From Lysobacter sp. BMK333-48F3 (GTDB taxonomy: Bacteria; Pseudomonadota; Gammaproteobacteria; Xanthomonadales; Xanthomonadaceae), in NCBI RefSeq assembly GCF_019733395.1, contig NZ_JAIHOO010000001.1, forward strand, positions 2,303,001 to 2,367,000: a stretch of DNA of 64,000 nt. Reading direction: 5' to 3'. The notes beneath the pieces are model-generated. The model ran no database searches, was not told where the DNA came from, and saw only the letters and a program-made list of their open reading frames with translations. Shown piece by piece: positions 43,078 to 52,390 of the stretch; positions within the stretch are counted from its first letter, which is position 1, and the number at the start of each line of letters is the position of its first letter. The position numbers were made by a program, and so were the translations under genes.

Positions 43078-44631
43078 CTAAGCTCCGAAACCGGGCGGCG
43101 CCCGGAAACCGCCTAGCTCTCGTGCGATCAGCCGGGCCACTTCGATGGTGGTCCGGTCGCCGTACTCCGGGCCGATGATCTGCAGGCCGATGGGAAGCCC
43201 GGCGCTCGACAATCCGCAGGGAAACGCGGTGCTCGGCAGGTACGCGGCGGTCGCAAGGCCGACCCAGAAGTAATGCTCGTAGTGCAAGGTCCGTGCCGTG
43301 TCGACGGCGAGGACCCGCTCAAGCTTGGGCCGATGATCGTGTTCGTAGGCCGTGGTGGCGGAGACCGGGCATATCAGCACATCCCAATCGTCGAAAAAGG
43401 CGCGCCAGCGTAGTCGGTGCCGGGTGCGCGCTTCATCGTGATCGGCCCAGCTTCGATGATCCAGTACGCGCGCCCGCATCAGCACCGCCAACGGCGACTC
43501 ATCGTCCGCATCGAGTTCCGCCGCCTCCTTGCGGATGAGGGAGTAGTACTCATCGGAAAGCTTGGCGAGTCCCGCCGATGCCAACAGGCTCAGGTAGGTG
43601 TCGTACGACTCTCGTGGATCGAACCCGGGCCGCGCCAGATCGGAGACCGCCGCGCCGGCCCGGGCAAGCATCTCCCCGACTTCCTGCACCCGATCCGATA
43701 TCTCGACGGAGGTGGCGACGAAGTCCTCCTGCGGCCAGATCGCCACGCGCAGGCCCCGCAAGGTGCGGGCCCTCGGTTCTGGAAGTTCCAGCTTCCAGCC
43801 CGACGACCGGAACCGATCGGGACCGGCTACGACCTCCAGGGCCAGCGCCAAGTCTTCGGCGCATCTTCCCATCGGCCCGACGACATTCAGGTCCGGCGCG
43901 GATACGACGCCCAGAGGATTGTGGCCAAGCGTCGGAACGATCGCATAAGTGGGTTTGTGCCCATACACGCCGCAGAAGTGAGCCGGATTCCGGATCGATC
44001 CGCCGATATCGGAAGCGAATTCCAGACCGGTCAAGCCGGCCGCCAGCGCGGCGGCCGAGCCGCCGGACGATCCGCCCGGCGATCTGCGCGTATCCCAGGG
44101 ATTGTGGGTCGTTCCGTAAATATCGTTATAGCTCTGCCAGTCGCCGAGCCGCAGCGGGACGTTGGTTTTTCCCAGGACATGGGCGCCGGCCGCTTTCAGG
44201 CGCTCGACCACCGTCGCGTCGTGCCGGGCGAGGTGGTCCCGATGCTCCGGCACGCCCCAGGTCGTGGGCAATCCGGACACGTCGAAGGACTCCTTGATCG
44301 TCATCGGGACGCCGTGCAGCGGCCCCGATCGGTGTCCACGGGCGAGGGACTGATCGGACGATTTCGCCGCTTCCAGCGCGCGTTCGAAATCCCTCACCAC
44401 CACCGCATTCAAGGCTTTATCGAGCCGTTCGATGCGCTCGATGTAGTACCGGGTAAGTTCGAGCGAGCTGACTTGTTTTCGCCGAATCAGTCGCGCCAGA
44501 TCGGTCGCCGACGAAAAAGCCGGCTCTTGCGATGAGAAGCCAGTGCGCGCAGACGCAATGGGGGAGTCGCAGGACGGAACCGCAGCGCCGTCTGGCGCCC
44601 CAGGAAAATCAGGCCCGGAAATCGGGTTCAT
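43078..44631 (-). CDS. Amidase signature family enzyme
   Basis: A 517-residue amidase with the Ser-cisSer-Lys triad: Lys in GVPMTIKESFD, cis-Ser in SPGGSSGGSAAALAAG and the nucleophile Ser in ASDIGGSIRNPAHFCG. It hydrolyses an amide bond of unknown identity. The first ~35 residues precede the conserved domain and are not a signal peptide. It is probably a single-gene unit. The 276-bp gap to the M23 gene shows nothing else. Confidence 0.92.
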   Translation of the reverse strand: MNPISGPDFPGAPDGAAVPSCDSPIASARTGFSSQEPAFSSATDLARLIRRKQVSSLELTRYYIERIERLDKALNAVVVRDFERALEAAKSSDQSLARGHRSGPLHGVPMTIKESFDVSGLPTTWGVPEHRDHLARHDATVVERLKAAGAHVLGKTNVPLRLGDWQSYNDIYGTTHNPWDTRRSPGGSSGGSAAALAAGLTGLEFASDIGGSIRNPAHFCGVYGHKPTYAIVPTLGHNPLGVVSAPDLNVVGPMGRCAEDLALALEVVAGPDRFRSSGWKLELPEPRARTLRGLRVAIWPQEDFVATSVEISDRVQEVGEMLARAGAAVSDLARPGFDPRESYDTYLSLLASAGLAKLSDEYYSLIRKEAAELDADDESPLAVLMRARVLDHRSWADHDEARTRHRLRWRAFFDDWDVLICPVSATTAYEHDHRPKLERVLAVDTARTLHYEHYFWVGLATAAYLPSTAFPCGLSSAGLPIGLQIIGPEYGDRTTIEVARLIARELGGFRAPPGFGA

Positions 44632-44920
44632 AATGCCCTGTGTGTAGGTCGGTGGACTGCGGCCAAGGGTGTTTTCGCCCCTGGTGCTTGCCGGCTTGTC
44701 CCGCGATGCCGGAATTCTAGCGGAAACGCAAGTGGCCGCAACGAGTCGCGCCGCGTCTCCGATTTGCTCGGCCAGGAGAGCCCGATCGATGCCTTCGCCA
44801 GGCGTCGGTCACGGCAATTCCCCGCGTAATGGGCCGAAGTTTCCGGCCCGAAGCGGATTCTCGCCGGCCATCGGCGTTATTGCTTGACAGGCCGATGGCT
44901 ATGGCCGGACCCTGCGCGGC

Positions 44921-45352
44921 ATGAATATCGATATCGAGAAGCTCAGCCTGCCGGAACTGAATTCCCTTCTGGCAGCCGCGGAGCGGCGCAGGAAGCTGTT
45001 ATCCAGCCGTCGCCCTGTCGCCTTGGTTCGTCGGAAGGCGATCGCGCTCGCCGCGCAGCACGGCTACACGATCGAAGAACTCTATGGGGACCCGCCGGCG
45101 GCCGAGGTCTCGCGCAAGAAGCGGGCCCCGCGGAGAAAGGCGGGCAAGAAGGCGAGCAAGGTCGCCGCCAAGTACCGCGACCCGGACAACAAGCGCAATA
45201 CCTGGTCGGGTCGTGGGCGGATGCCGCGCTGGCTGGCTCAGAAGACCAAGCACGGCCGTAGCGTCACCGATTTCCTGATCCCCGGCCTGGCCAAACCGAC
45301 CGCACGCAAGAACAGTCCGATCGGCCGGCGTACGCTGGTCAAGAAGAGCTGA
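44921..45352 (+). CDS. H-NS family nucleoid-associated protein
   Basis: A 143-residue xenogeneic-silencer-type DNA-binding protein: N-terminal coiled-coil oligomerisation region (IEKLSLPELNSLLAAAERRRKLL), a basic linker (SRKKRAPRRKAGKKASKVAAK) and the C-terminal AT-hook-like domain YRDPDNKRNTWSGRGRMPRWL. H-NS proteins bind A+T-rich DNA; several copies are common in this lineage. A TTGACA stands at 44884-44889, but no clear -10 was found. It converges with the GST gene. Confidence 0.92.
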   Translation: MNIDIEKLSLPELNSLLAAAERRRKLLSSRRPVALVRRKAIALAAQHGYTIEELYGDPPAAEVSRKKRAPRRKAGKKASKVAAKYRDPDNKRNTWSGRGRMPRWLAQKTKHGRSVTDFLIPGLAKPTARKNSPIGRRTLVKKS

Positions 45353-45412
45353 CGCCGCATCCCCGCTGCGCGAAGCGGCTCGCGCGGGCTCCATTCGGGC
45401 TCTTATGCCCCA

Positions 45413-46075
45413 TCAGTCCCGGCGATAGTCGTCCAGGTAGACCGGCGGCAGCCCGCGCGCGTGTCGCATCCACTCGTCCACGGCCGGCCGCCTCAACAGG
45501 CGCGAAGCCCACTCGACACTCAAAGGATAGGCGCTCAGATCCGGCGCGTGCGCCAGCAAGCGGACGACCGTCGGCACGAAGGCCAGGTCGGCCAGGGACA
45601 GTTCTGCGCACAGCCACGGCCCGCCATTGCGTTGGAGCGCGCCCTCCCAGGCGGCGGCGATGCGCTCGGTCTCGGCTTGCTCGTTTTCTGTCATCGCGCG
45701 GCGGTCCGGATAGAACGCGCTTTCGAACGACAGCCGCGCACACAGACCCGACAGCCCGGCGTGCTGCCATGACACTAAGGAGCGTGCGGTAGCGCGGGCC
45801 GCTAGGTCGCGCGGGAGCAGGGCCCCGCCGGAAAGATCGTTGGCGTATTCCATGATCGCCAAGGAGTCGTAGACGACATGGTCGCCTTCGACCAGGACCG
45901 GGACCGCGCCGGGCGGCGAGAACGCCCGGATGCGCGCGAGATTGTCGTAGCGCTGAGGCACGCGGATATCGACGATGCGTTCCTCGAAATCGACCTGCGC
46001 CTCCCTGAGTGCGAGCCACGCCCGAAACGCCCAGCTCGAGGCATTGCGCGTGCCTGAATACAGGATTCGACTCAC
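45413..46075 (-). CDS. Glutathione S-transferase family protein
   Basis: A 220-residue GST: N-terminal ILYSGTRNASSWAFRAWLALRE, cis-Pro in PPGAVPVLVEGDHVVYDSLAIMEY, and a C-terminal helical domain with PWLCAELSLADLAFVPTV. It starts with GTG at 46075 because GGAGG lies 5 bases upstream; the frame extends to 46108. The N-terminal motif SGTRNASSW points to the zeta/maleylacetoacetate-isomerase-like side of the family, but this is tentative. A short coding-like frame (46128-46244) lies just upstream. Confidence 0.9.
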   Translation of the reverse strand: MSRILYSGTRNASSWAFRAWLALREAQVDFEERIVDIRVPQRYDNLARIRAFSPPGAVPVLVEGDHVVYDSLAIMEYANDLSGGALLPRDLAARATARSLVSWQHAGLSGLCARLSFESAFYPDRRAMTENEQAETERIAAAWEGALQRNGGPWLCAELSLADLAFVPTVVRLLAHAPDLSAYPLSVEWASRLLRRPAVDEWMRHARGLPPVYLDDYRRD

Positions 46076-46127
46076 CTTTTCCTCCAGATGGCTGGTCGCG
46101 CAGGGCAAGCCCCCCGCGGGATACGGT

Positions 46128-46244
46128 TCACGGCGCGGATTGTGGCACGCGAAGCCGCGCGCCCAAGGTCGGCATGAGGATAGCGTCGTGCAGTACCGGC
46201 AGCAGGTAGAGCAGCCCCGGTGCCATCGCGTCGCGCTTGATCAT
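46128..46244 (-). CDS. Short 38-codon reading frame upstream of GST
   Basis: Starts MIKRDAMAPGLLYLLPVLHD and ends ARLRVPQSAP. It has an excellent ribosome site, GGGGAG 6 bases before the ATG at 46244, and stops 52 bp before the GST start on the same strand. It may be a small protein or leader peptide, or the remaining start of a larger gene deleted here. There is no homology I can name. The strong Shine-Dalgarno is the main support. Confidence 0.4.
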   Translation of the reverse strand: MIKRDAMAPGLLYLLPVLHDAILMPTLGARLRVPQSAP

Positions 46245-46362
46245 TTGTCTCTCCCCGAGGTCCGGACAGGCTAGTGAACGAAATGCTGCGTGCTCATGCG
46301 CTGGTCGTCAGGAGCCCGATAAGCAGCGAGGCGAACCCACGCGGAAGCGGCCGACCGACAGC

Positions 46363-46980
46363 TCAACCCACCACGGAAGGATCCGCCGTCTCGATCACCA
46401 GTGGGGCATCGGCCGCGGCGTCTGGCACGCGCCAGACCCGCGCCTGCGCACCGACGCCGGGCACCTGCGTTTGCAACAGGCATTCGCGCGAGTTGTCCGG
46501 ATTCCAGTGGGCTTGCAGCGCAAGGCCATCGGCGAGCCGCACCAGCAGGACGAAGGACGACACCGAGCCGTCTTCGGCGAGCACCCAGCACCGGCCGGTC
46601 ACCTGGCCGGCGGTCGCGACCGCGGTAGGGCCGATTTCGCGCCACAGCGCTTCGAGACGGCGTTCGAGCGTCGCCTGTCGGATCGAGCCGGCCAGGATCG
46701 CCCACAGCGCGAGCACGAGGCAGGCGAGCAGGACGGTGAAGATCAGGTTGAACCACCAACCGGGAGTTTCGTCGGTCCAGAGTTGGACGATGGCCCAGGC
46801 GGCGCCGGCGCTGGCGACGAGGTTCAAGAACGCGAACCCGGTGCGTCCCGCGGTGCCCATGCGGCGCGGGAAGCGCAACGACTCAGGTGGCGGTGCGGAC
46901 GGCGGCGCGGCGGCGTCCAGCCGCGGCACGAGGTGGACGACGTGGCCGTCCTGGTCGTCCTGCGTCCGATGCGTCGACAT
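46363..46980 (-). CDS. Membrane protein of unknown function
   Basis: A 205-residue protein: cytoplasmic N-terminus rich in Pro, two membrane helices (about 50-67 and 77-97: GFAFLNLVASAGAAWAIVQL, WWFNLIFTVLLACLVLALWA), then a soluble domain of ~100 residues (SVSSFVLLVRLADGLALQAHW). I do not recognise it. It starts at 46980, diverging from the LytS-type kinase gene. Confidence 0.65.
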   Translation of the reverse strand: MSTHRTQDDQDGHVVHLVPRLDAAAPPSAPPPESLRFPRRMGTAGRTGFAFLNLVASAGAAWAIVQLWTDETPGWWFNLIFTVLLACLVLALWAILAGSIRQATLERRLEALWREIGPTAVATAGQVTGRCWVLAEDGSVSSFVLLVRLADGLALQAHWNPDNSRECLLQTQVPGVGAQARVWRVPDAAADAPLVIETADPSVVG

Positions 46981-47265
46981 GCGCGCATGGTAGCGGGCGG
47001 GGTTGGGGCGGCCAAGCGCCTCGGGCACCGCCGACGAGGCGTCGGCGGGGGCGGCGGGGCGTTGCTGCAGGTCGGGATAGCGCGCCGGGCGCAGCGCCCG
47101 GCCGGCTGGGCCCACCGTCCCGGCGCGACGCAGGCACGGTTGGCCGCCTCGGTCGGGGCTTTGCGCGTCGGGATGGCCGGCGCCGCGGTATACCGGTCCG
47201 GCGCGCCCGCCGGCGCTGGCATGATGGGCGTTGATCGCCCGTATGGCATGGGTGCCGCCGATCCG

Positions 47266-48384
47266 ATGAACGCCTCCGCCGACGATTTGGACCGCCGCAA
47301 CGACGAGCCGCCGTTCTGGCTGCCCTTGCTCGCGGCGCTGCCGCTGGCGGCCTGCCTGCTGCTGAGCGCGGTGCCGATCCTGGGCCAGGGGGCGGCGAGC
47401 GCGTCGCGCACCATGTACCTGTGGGCGTTCGTGCTCTGGCTGTTGCCGTTGACGGCCTTGCAGCGGGCGTTGCGGCAGCGCTGGTCGCTGGCGACGACGG
47501 CGGCGGTGCTGCTGCCGGCGACTTTCCTGATGGCCTGGGCCAGCCGTTGGTTGTTGCTGTTGCCGCCGTTGCTTGCGCGCGGATCGCTGCCGCCGCACTT
47601 CGATTGGGCGATGAGCTTGCGCGGCCTGGAAGGCACCTGGCTCAGCCTGGTCGCCGCCTGCGCGATCCATGCGGTGGTCGCCTACGCCGTGCAGCTGCGC
47701 CGCGAGCGCGAGCGGGTGGCGCAGGCGCAGGCCTGGGCGCGCGATGCGGAGCTGACCGCGCTGCGCTATCAGTTGCAACCGCATTTCCTGTTCAACACCC
47801 TCAATGCGGTCTCGGCCCTGATCGGCGAAGGGCAGGGCGGGCAGGCGCAGCGGATGCTGGCGCGCCTGAGCGAGTTCTTGCGCGCCACCCTCGACGGCGG
47901 GCGCGGGCACGAGGTCAGCCTGGCCGAGGAGTTGGCCTTGACCGAGGCCTATCTGGAAATCGAGCAGGCCCGCCTGGGCGAACGGCTGCGATTGCGCTGG
48001 CAGATCGGCGCCGGCGTGCTGTCGGCGCGAGTGCCGTATCTGCTGCTGCAGCCGCTGGTCGAGAACGCGGTCCGCCACGGCATCGCCCGGCGCAGCGCGC
48101 CGGGTCGGATCGACCTGGACATCGCCGCCGATGGCGATGCCTTGCGGATCGAGATCGTCAACGATCCGGCCACGACTCCGGCCACGACTGCGGATGGCGA
48201 TGCCGATCCGGCGCCGGCGGGCGGCACGATCGGCTTGCGCAACGTGCGCGAGCGCTTGCAGGCGCTGTATCCGCAGCGGCATGCGTTCGAAGCCGGCATC
48301 GACGGCGACGGCCGCTACCGGGTGCGCCTGCGCCTGCCGCTGCAGCCGGTTCTGGCCGCGGCCGACACGCAGGAGGCGCGCTGA
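47266..48384 (+). CDS. LytS/YehU-type sensor histidine kinase
   Basis: A 372-residue kinase with about four membrane helices (residues ~18-130), a short coiled linker (RRERERVAQAQAWARDAEL), and the His_kinase domain with YQLQPHFLFNTLNAVSALI, which includes the phospho-acceptor His, followed by an HATPase with ENAVRHGI and GGTIGLRNVRERL. There is no periplasmic sensor domain. Start choice is uncertain: ATG at 47266, 47248 and 47221 are all in frame and none has a clear ribosome site. Its stop overlaps the regulator start by one base (TGATG). Confidence 0.88.
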   Translation: MNASADDLDRRNDEPPFWLPLLAALPLAACLLLSAVPILGQGAASASRTMYLWAFVLWLLPLTALQRALRQRWSLATTAAVLLPATFLMAWASRWLLLLPPLLARGSLPPHFDWAMSLRGLEGTWLSLVAACAIHAVVAYAVQLRRERERVAQAQAWARDAELTALRYQLQPHFLFNTLNAVSALIGEGQGGQAQRMLARLSEFLRATLDGGRGHEVSLAEELALTEAYLEIEQARLGERLRLRWQIGAGVLSARVPYLLLQPLVENAVRHGIARRSAPGRIDLDIAADGDALRIEIVNDPATTPATTADGDADPAPAGGTIGLRNVRERLQALYPQRHAFEAGIDGDGRYRVRLRLPLQPVLAAADTQEAR

Positions 48385-49124
48385 TGCGGGTGGCGGTGAT
48401 CGACGACGAACCGTTGGCGCGGCGCGGAGTGATCCAGCGCCTGGCGCGCCACCCCGACCTGATGCTCGCCGGCGAGTACGCCGACGCCGAATCGGCGTGC
48501 GCCGGGCTGCCGGTCGCGCCGGTCGACCTGGCCTTCGTCGACGTGCAGATGCCGGGCCGGAACGGCCTGGAATGGCTGGCCGCGTTGGCGCCGGCGCAGC
48601 GGCCGCTGGCGATCCTGCTGACCGCGCATGCGCAGTACGCGGTGCAGGCCTTCGCCTTGGAGGCGGTCGACTATCTGCTCAAACCGATCGACGATGCGCG
48701 CTTCGACGAGGCGGTGGAGCGCGCGCGCCGGCGCCGCCGCGAGCGCGAAGGCGCCGGCGCCGCTGCGCCGGCCGTCGCGCCGCTGCGTCGGTTCGCGGTG
48801 CGGGTCGGCCGGCGCGCGGTGTACGTCGAGGCCGACCGGGTCGAATGGATCCAGGCCGACGGCGACTACGCTCTGCTGCACATCGGCGGGCGCAGTCATC
48901 TGTTGCGCGAACCCTTGCATCGGCTGGCCGAGCGCCTGGACCCGCGGCGCTACGTGCGCGTGCACCGCTCGGCGATCGTGCGCGTGGACTGCGTGGCCGA
49001 ACTGCAGGCGCTGCCCAACCGCGACGCGATCGCACGCCTGCACGACGGCACGCCGTTGCGGGTCAGCCGCACCTACATCGACGCCTTGTTGGCCCGCTTG
49101 CGCGACGGCGCCGGCACCGGTTGA
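48384..49124 (+). CDS. LytTR family response regulator
   Basis: A 246-residue regulator: receiver domain with phospho-acceptor Asp53 (LAFVDVQMPG) and a C-terminal LytTR DNA-binding domain (FAVRVGRRAVYVEADRVEWIQADGDYALLH, then RYVRVHRSAIVR). It is translationally coupled to the kinase. LytTR proteins act on nearby genes through two direct repeats; the serine hydrolase gene starts 124 bp downstream and is a possible target. Confidence 0.93.
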   Translation: MRVAVIDDEPLARRGVIQRLARHPDLMLAGEYADAESACAGLPVAPVDLAFVDVQMPGRNGLEWLAALAPAQRPLAILLTAHAQYAVQAFALEAVDYLLKPIDDARFDEAVERARRRRREREGAGAAAPAVAPLRRFAVRVGRRAVYVEADRVEWIQADGDYALLHIGGRSHLLREPLHRLAERLDPRRYVRVHRSAIVRVDCVAELQALPNRDAIARLHDGTPLRVSRTYIDALLARLRDGAGTG

Positions 49125-49247
49125 GCGGCTGGGCCGGGACGGGTCCACCGGTTCGCCTCAGCGCGCGCACGGTCCATCCCAAATGCGGTGCGGCCGCGAA
49201 CGCCGGCTCCTACAGTGAAGGCCAGCCTTCCACGGAGCTCCACCGGC

Positions 49248-50705
49248 ATGATCCGCCTGCGCCGCAACCGCCGTTCCCTGGCCGCCTGCCTGCTGGCCGC
49301 GACGCTGTCCGCCGTCGTGTCGCCCGTTTGGGCCGACTGCGGCCGGGCGCCCACCGACCCCGCCGCGGTCACCGCCCAGTCCCTGCTCGACGCGCTGGTC
49401 GGTCTCAACGGCGTGCCCGGCATGGGCGCGGCGGTGTGGCGCGACGGTGAGTTGGCGTGGACCGGCTGCGCCGGCTGGCGCGATCTCCAGGCCCAGCAGC
49501 CGGTGCGCGCCGACACCGTGTTCCGTTTCGCCAGCGTGTCCAAGGCGATCGCCGCGACCGCGGCGGCGAAACTGGCCGAACAGGGCAAGCTCGACCTGGA
49601 CGCGCCGTTGCAGGCGCGGCTGCCGTGGCTGCCCGCCGCTTGGGCGCCGATGACTCTGCGCCAGGTCGCGGCGCACGTGGCCGGGCTGCCGCACTACCAG
49701 GCCGGCGACCAAGGCATCGGCCGCGACGGTCGCCGTTACGCCAGCCAGCGCGAGGCGGTCGGCGTGTTCGCCGGGCGAGCGCTGTTGAGCGCGCCCGGCA
49801 GCCGGTACCACTATTCCTCCTATGGCTACACCCTGGTCGGTGCGGCGGTCGAAGACGCCGCCGGCGAACCGTTTCTGGATTACCTCGGCCGCGCGATCGT
49901 GCCCGGCCTGAGCATCGACGCCGAGCAGGGCGGCCGCGGCGAACGCGAATCGCAGTTGTACGAACTCGAAGGCGGCGCGGCGCACCGGGTCGAACGGCCG
50001 CGCAATCACAGCTACTCCTGGGGCGGCGGCGGCCTCGCCGGCACGCCCGAATCGCTGGCCCGTTTCGGCGGCCGGCTGATGAGCGGGCAGATCCTCGAGC
50101 CGGCCAGCTTCGCCGCCCTGCAGCAGCCGCTGCGATTCGACGACGGCCGGCCGGTGCGCGAGCGCGACTACCGGCTCGGCCTGGGCTGGCGTCTGGGCAC
50201 GGACCTGGACGGCGCGCGCATCGTCCACCACGCCGGGATCACCGAAGGCGCGCGCGCGGCCTTGGTGCTGTGGCCGCAGCGCGCGATCGCCGCCAGCGTG
50301 GCCTCGAACGCGGAATGGGTATCGTCGATCGAATCCACGACGATGATGCTGGCGGCGCCGTTTCAGCCGCTGCCCGCGGGCTTGCCGACGGCGGCGTGTC
50401 CGCTGGCCCAGCGCCGCTACCGCGGCCGCCTGGGCGAGCAGGCGCTCGGCGGCGCGATCCGCTTCCGTCTCGAACGCGGACGCTGCGTCGGCGAGTTGGA
50501 GGCCGATGCGGTCCTGCGCGCTCATTTCGCCAAGGCGTCGGCGTGGACTCGACCGCGCCTGCAGGCGATCGCGCTCGATGCCGGCGGCGGGCTGGCGCGC
50601 GCCGCGCTGGTCACGCCGTTCGGCCTGTACGACCTGCGCGCGCAAGGCGACGGCCGCTACCTGGCGCAGTTGAGCGGCGACAAGCTGCTGGAGTTGCGGC
50701 TGTGA
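49248..50705 (+). CDS. Secreted serine hydrolase (beta-lactamase class C / PBP-like)
   Basis: A 485-residue protein with a signal peptide (LAACLLAATLSAVVSPVWA). The penicillin-binding fold motifs are S96-V-S-K99, Y-S-S in YHYSSYGYTLVGA, and HHAG as the third box. It is likely a D,D-peptidase, esterase or beta-lactamase-like hydrolase; the YSS in place of YAN/YSN argues against a classical AmpC. A beta-rich domain of ~110 residues ends the protein. The start at 49248 follows GGAG by 11 bases. It stands directly after the LytTR regulator gene. Confidence 0.87.
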   Translation: MIRLRRNRRSLAACLLAATLSAVVSPVWADCGRAPTDPAAVTAQSLLDALVGLNGVPGMGAAVWRDGELAWTGCAGWRDLQAQQPVRADTVFRFASVSKAIAATAAAKLAEQGKLDLDAPLQARLPWLPAAWAPMTLRQVAAHVAGLPHYQAGDQGIGRDGRRYASQREAVGVFAGRALLSAPGSRYHYSSYGYTLVGAAVEDAAGEPFLDYLGRAIVPGLSIDAEQGGRGERESQLYELEGGAAHRVERPRNHSYSWGGGGLAGTPESLARFGGRLMSGQILEPASFAALQQPLRFDDGRPVRERDYRLGLGWRLGTDLDGARIVHHAGITEGARAALVLWPQRAIAASVASNAEWVSSIESTTMMLAAPFQPLPAGLPTAACPLAQRRYRGRLGEQALGGAIRFRLERGRCVGELEADAVLRAHFAKASAWTRPRLQAIALDAGGGLARAALVTPFGLYDLRAQGDGRYLAQLSGDKLLELRL

Positions 50706-50751
50706 GCGCGCGTGTGGCGATGCGGCGGGCGCTGGCCGCGCTGAGCGCCGC

Positions 50752-51669
50752 TCAGACCTGTGCCGGCCACTCGGCGATCAGGAAATCGATCAGCGCGCGC
50801 ACTCGCGAGGACACGTGGCGCGCGCTGGGGTAGACCAGCGAGAACGGACGCGAGCGGCCGGCGTAGTCGCCCAGCACTGCCTGCAGCCGGCCCTGGGCGA
50901 GATCGTCGGCGACGATGAAGCGATAGGTCTGCAGCAGCCCGGCGCCGGCGCGCGCCAGCGTCGCCGGGCCGAGGAAGTCGTCGCTGCATTGCAGGCCGCC
51001 GCGGGTATCGAGGTCCAGGTCGCGGCCGTCGCGGCGGAATTGCCAGGGCACGGCCTGGCCGCTGCTGGGCAGAACGAATTGCAGGCAGTCGTGCGCGGCC
51101 AGGTCTTCCAGCGTGCGCGGGACGCCGGCGCGCTGCAGATAGTCCGGCGCGGCCACCACCACCAGCGCGGCGTCGAACAGCTTGCGCACGATCAGGCCCG
51201 AATCCGGCGGCGTGCGGCCGCGCACCGCCAGGTCGAAGCCGTCGGCGGTGAAATCGATGTTGCGATTGCTCAGCTGGATGTCCAGCGTCACCTCCGGGTA
51301 AGCGCGGCGGAATCGCGCCAGCGCCGGCAGCAGCAAGTGATGCGCGACCGGCGTCGGCAGGCTGAGCCGGACCTTGCCGGCCGGTGCGCGCTGCTGGCCG
51401 CTGACTTCGCGCTCGGCTTCGGCGAGTTGGTTCAGGCCCAGCCGGCAATGGGCGAGATAGCGACGGCCGGCGTCGGTCAGGCGCACCCGGCGCGTGCTGC
51501 GCACGAACAGCTGCACGCCCAGGCGCGCTTCCAGCCGCGCCACCGCGCGGCTGACCGCGGCCGGGGTCAGGCCGGCCTGCTGGGCCGCGGCGGTGAAGCT
51601 TTCGGCTTCGGCGCAGAGGCAGAACAGCTCGATGCTGCCGAGCATGAGGGCGTCGAACTGTCGGCTCAT
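50752..51669 (-). CDS. LysR family transcriptional regulator
   Basis: A 305-residue regulator: N-terminal winged helix (FCLCAEAESFTAAAQQAGLTPAAVSRAVARLEARLGVQLF) and an effector-binding domain (about 90-300) with the CrgA-like RLSLPTPVAHHLLLPALARF segment. It diverges from the GST-tautomerase-NTF2 operon with about 100 bp between the starts, the usual layout for a LysR protein and its target. The gap contains an imperfect palindrome near its own start (GTTTAC-GCCAT-GTAAC) that could be its binding site. Confidence 0.93.
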   Translation of the reverse strand: MSRQFDALMLGSIELFCLCAEAESFTAAAQQAGLTPAAVSRAVARLEARLGVQLFVRSTRRVRLTDAGRRYLAHCRLGLNQLAEAEREVSGQQRAPAGKVRLSLPTPVAHHLLLPALARFRRAYPEVTLDIQLSNRNIDFTADGFDLAVRGRTPPDSGLIVRKLFDAALVVVAAPDYLQRAGVPRTLEDLAAHDCLQFVLPSSGQAVPWQFRRDGRDLDLDTRGGLQCSDDFLGPATLARAGAGLLQTYRFIVADDLAQGRLQAVLGDYAGRSRPFSLVYPSARHVSSRVRALIDFLIAEWPAQV

Positions 51670-51772
51670 GGTTTACGCCATGTAACTTATGAATTGATTC
51701 CGGACGCGTTTATACGCTTGCGGCGCATCAATAGCATGCCGGCTGTCGTTCCCCGCCCACAAGGAAGCCCGC

Positions 51773-52378
51773 ATGAAGCTCTATTACTCGCCCGGCGCCT
51801 GCTCGCTGGCCAGCCATATCCTGCTGCGCGAAACCGGCGCCGAATTCGCGCTGGAGCGCGTCGACACCGCCCGCCATGCCACCGAAGCCGGCGCCGACTA
51901 TTACGCGATCAACCCCAAGGGCCAGGTGCCGCTGCTGGAGCTGGCCGACGGCCAACGCCTCAGCGAGGGCCCGGTCATCGGCCAGTACCTCAGCGAGCGC
52001 GCCGGCGCGCAGTCGCTGCTGCCGCGCGAAGGGCTGGCGCGCTACCGGGTGCTGGAATGGCAGAACTACGTCGCCACCGAACTGCACAAGTCGTTCACCC
52101 CGCTGTTCCGCACCGATCTCGATGCCGCCGCCAGGCAGCCTCTGCGCGCCAGCCTGCGGGCCAAGTTCGAATGGCTGGACAGCCGGCTCGATGGCGAGCA
52201 TCTGACCGGCGCGGCGTTCACCGTCGCCGACGCCTATCTGTTCGCGGTCGCGCGCTGGGCGCCGCACGTGGCGCTCGACCTGAGCGACCTGCCGCGCTTG
52301 CAGGCCTTCCTGGCCCGGGTCGCGCAACGCCCGGCGGTGGCCGCGGCCTTGCGCGCCGAAGGCCTGCTGTCGGCCTGA
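51773..52378 (+). CDS. Glutathione S-transferase (beta-class like)
   Basis: A 201-residue GST of the proteobacterial beta type: MKLYYSPGACSLASHILLRETG, with the beta-class active Cys in the SPGACSLA motif, INPKGQVPLLEL with cis-Pro, and the C-terminal AFTVADAYLFAVARWAPHV. AAGGA lies 8 bases before the ATG. First gene of a three-gene operon divergent from the LysR gene, probably induced by an electrophilic or aromatic compound. Confidence 0.95.
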   Translation: MKLYYSPGACSLASHILLRETGAEFALERVDTARHATEAGADYYAINPKGQVPLLELADGQRLSEGPVIGQYLSERAGAQSLLPREGLARYRVLEWQNYVATELHKSFTPLFRTDLDAAARQPLRASLRAKFEWLDSRLDGEHLTGAAFTVADAYLFAVARWAPHVALDLSDLPRLQAFLARVAQRPAVAAALRAEGLLSA

Positions 52379-52390
52379 CGGAGAGCCTCG

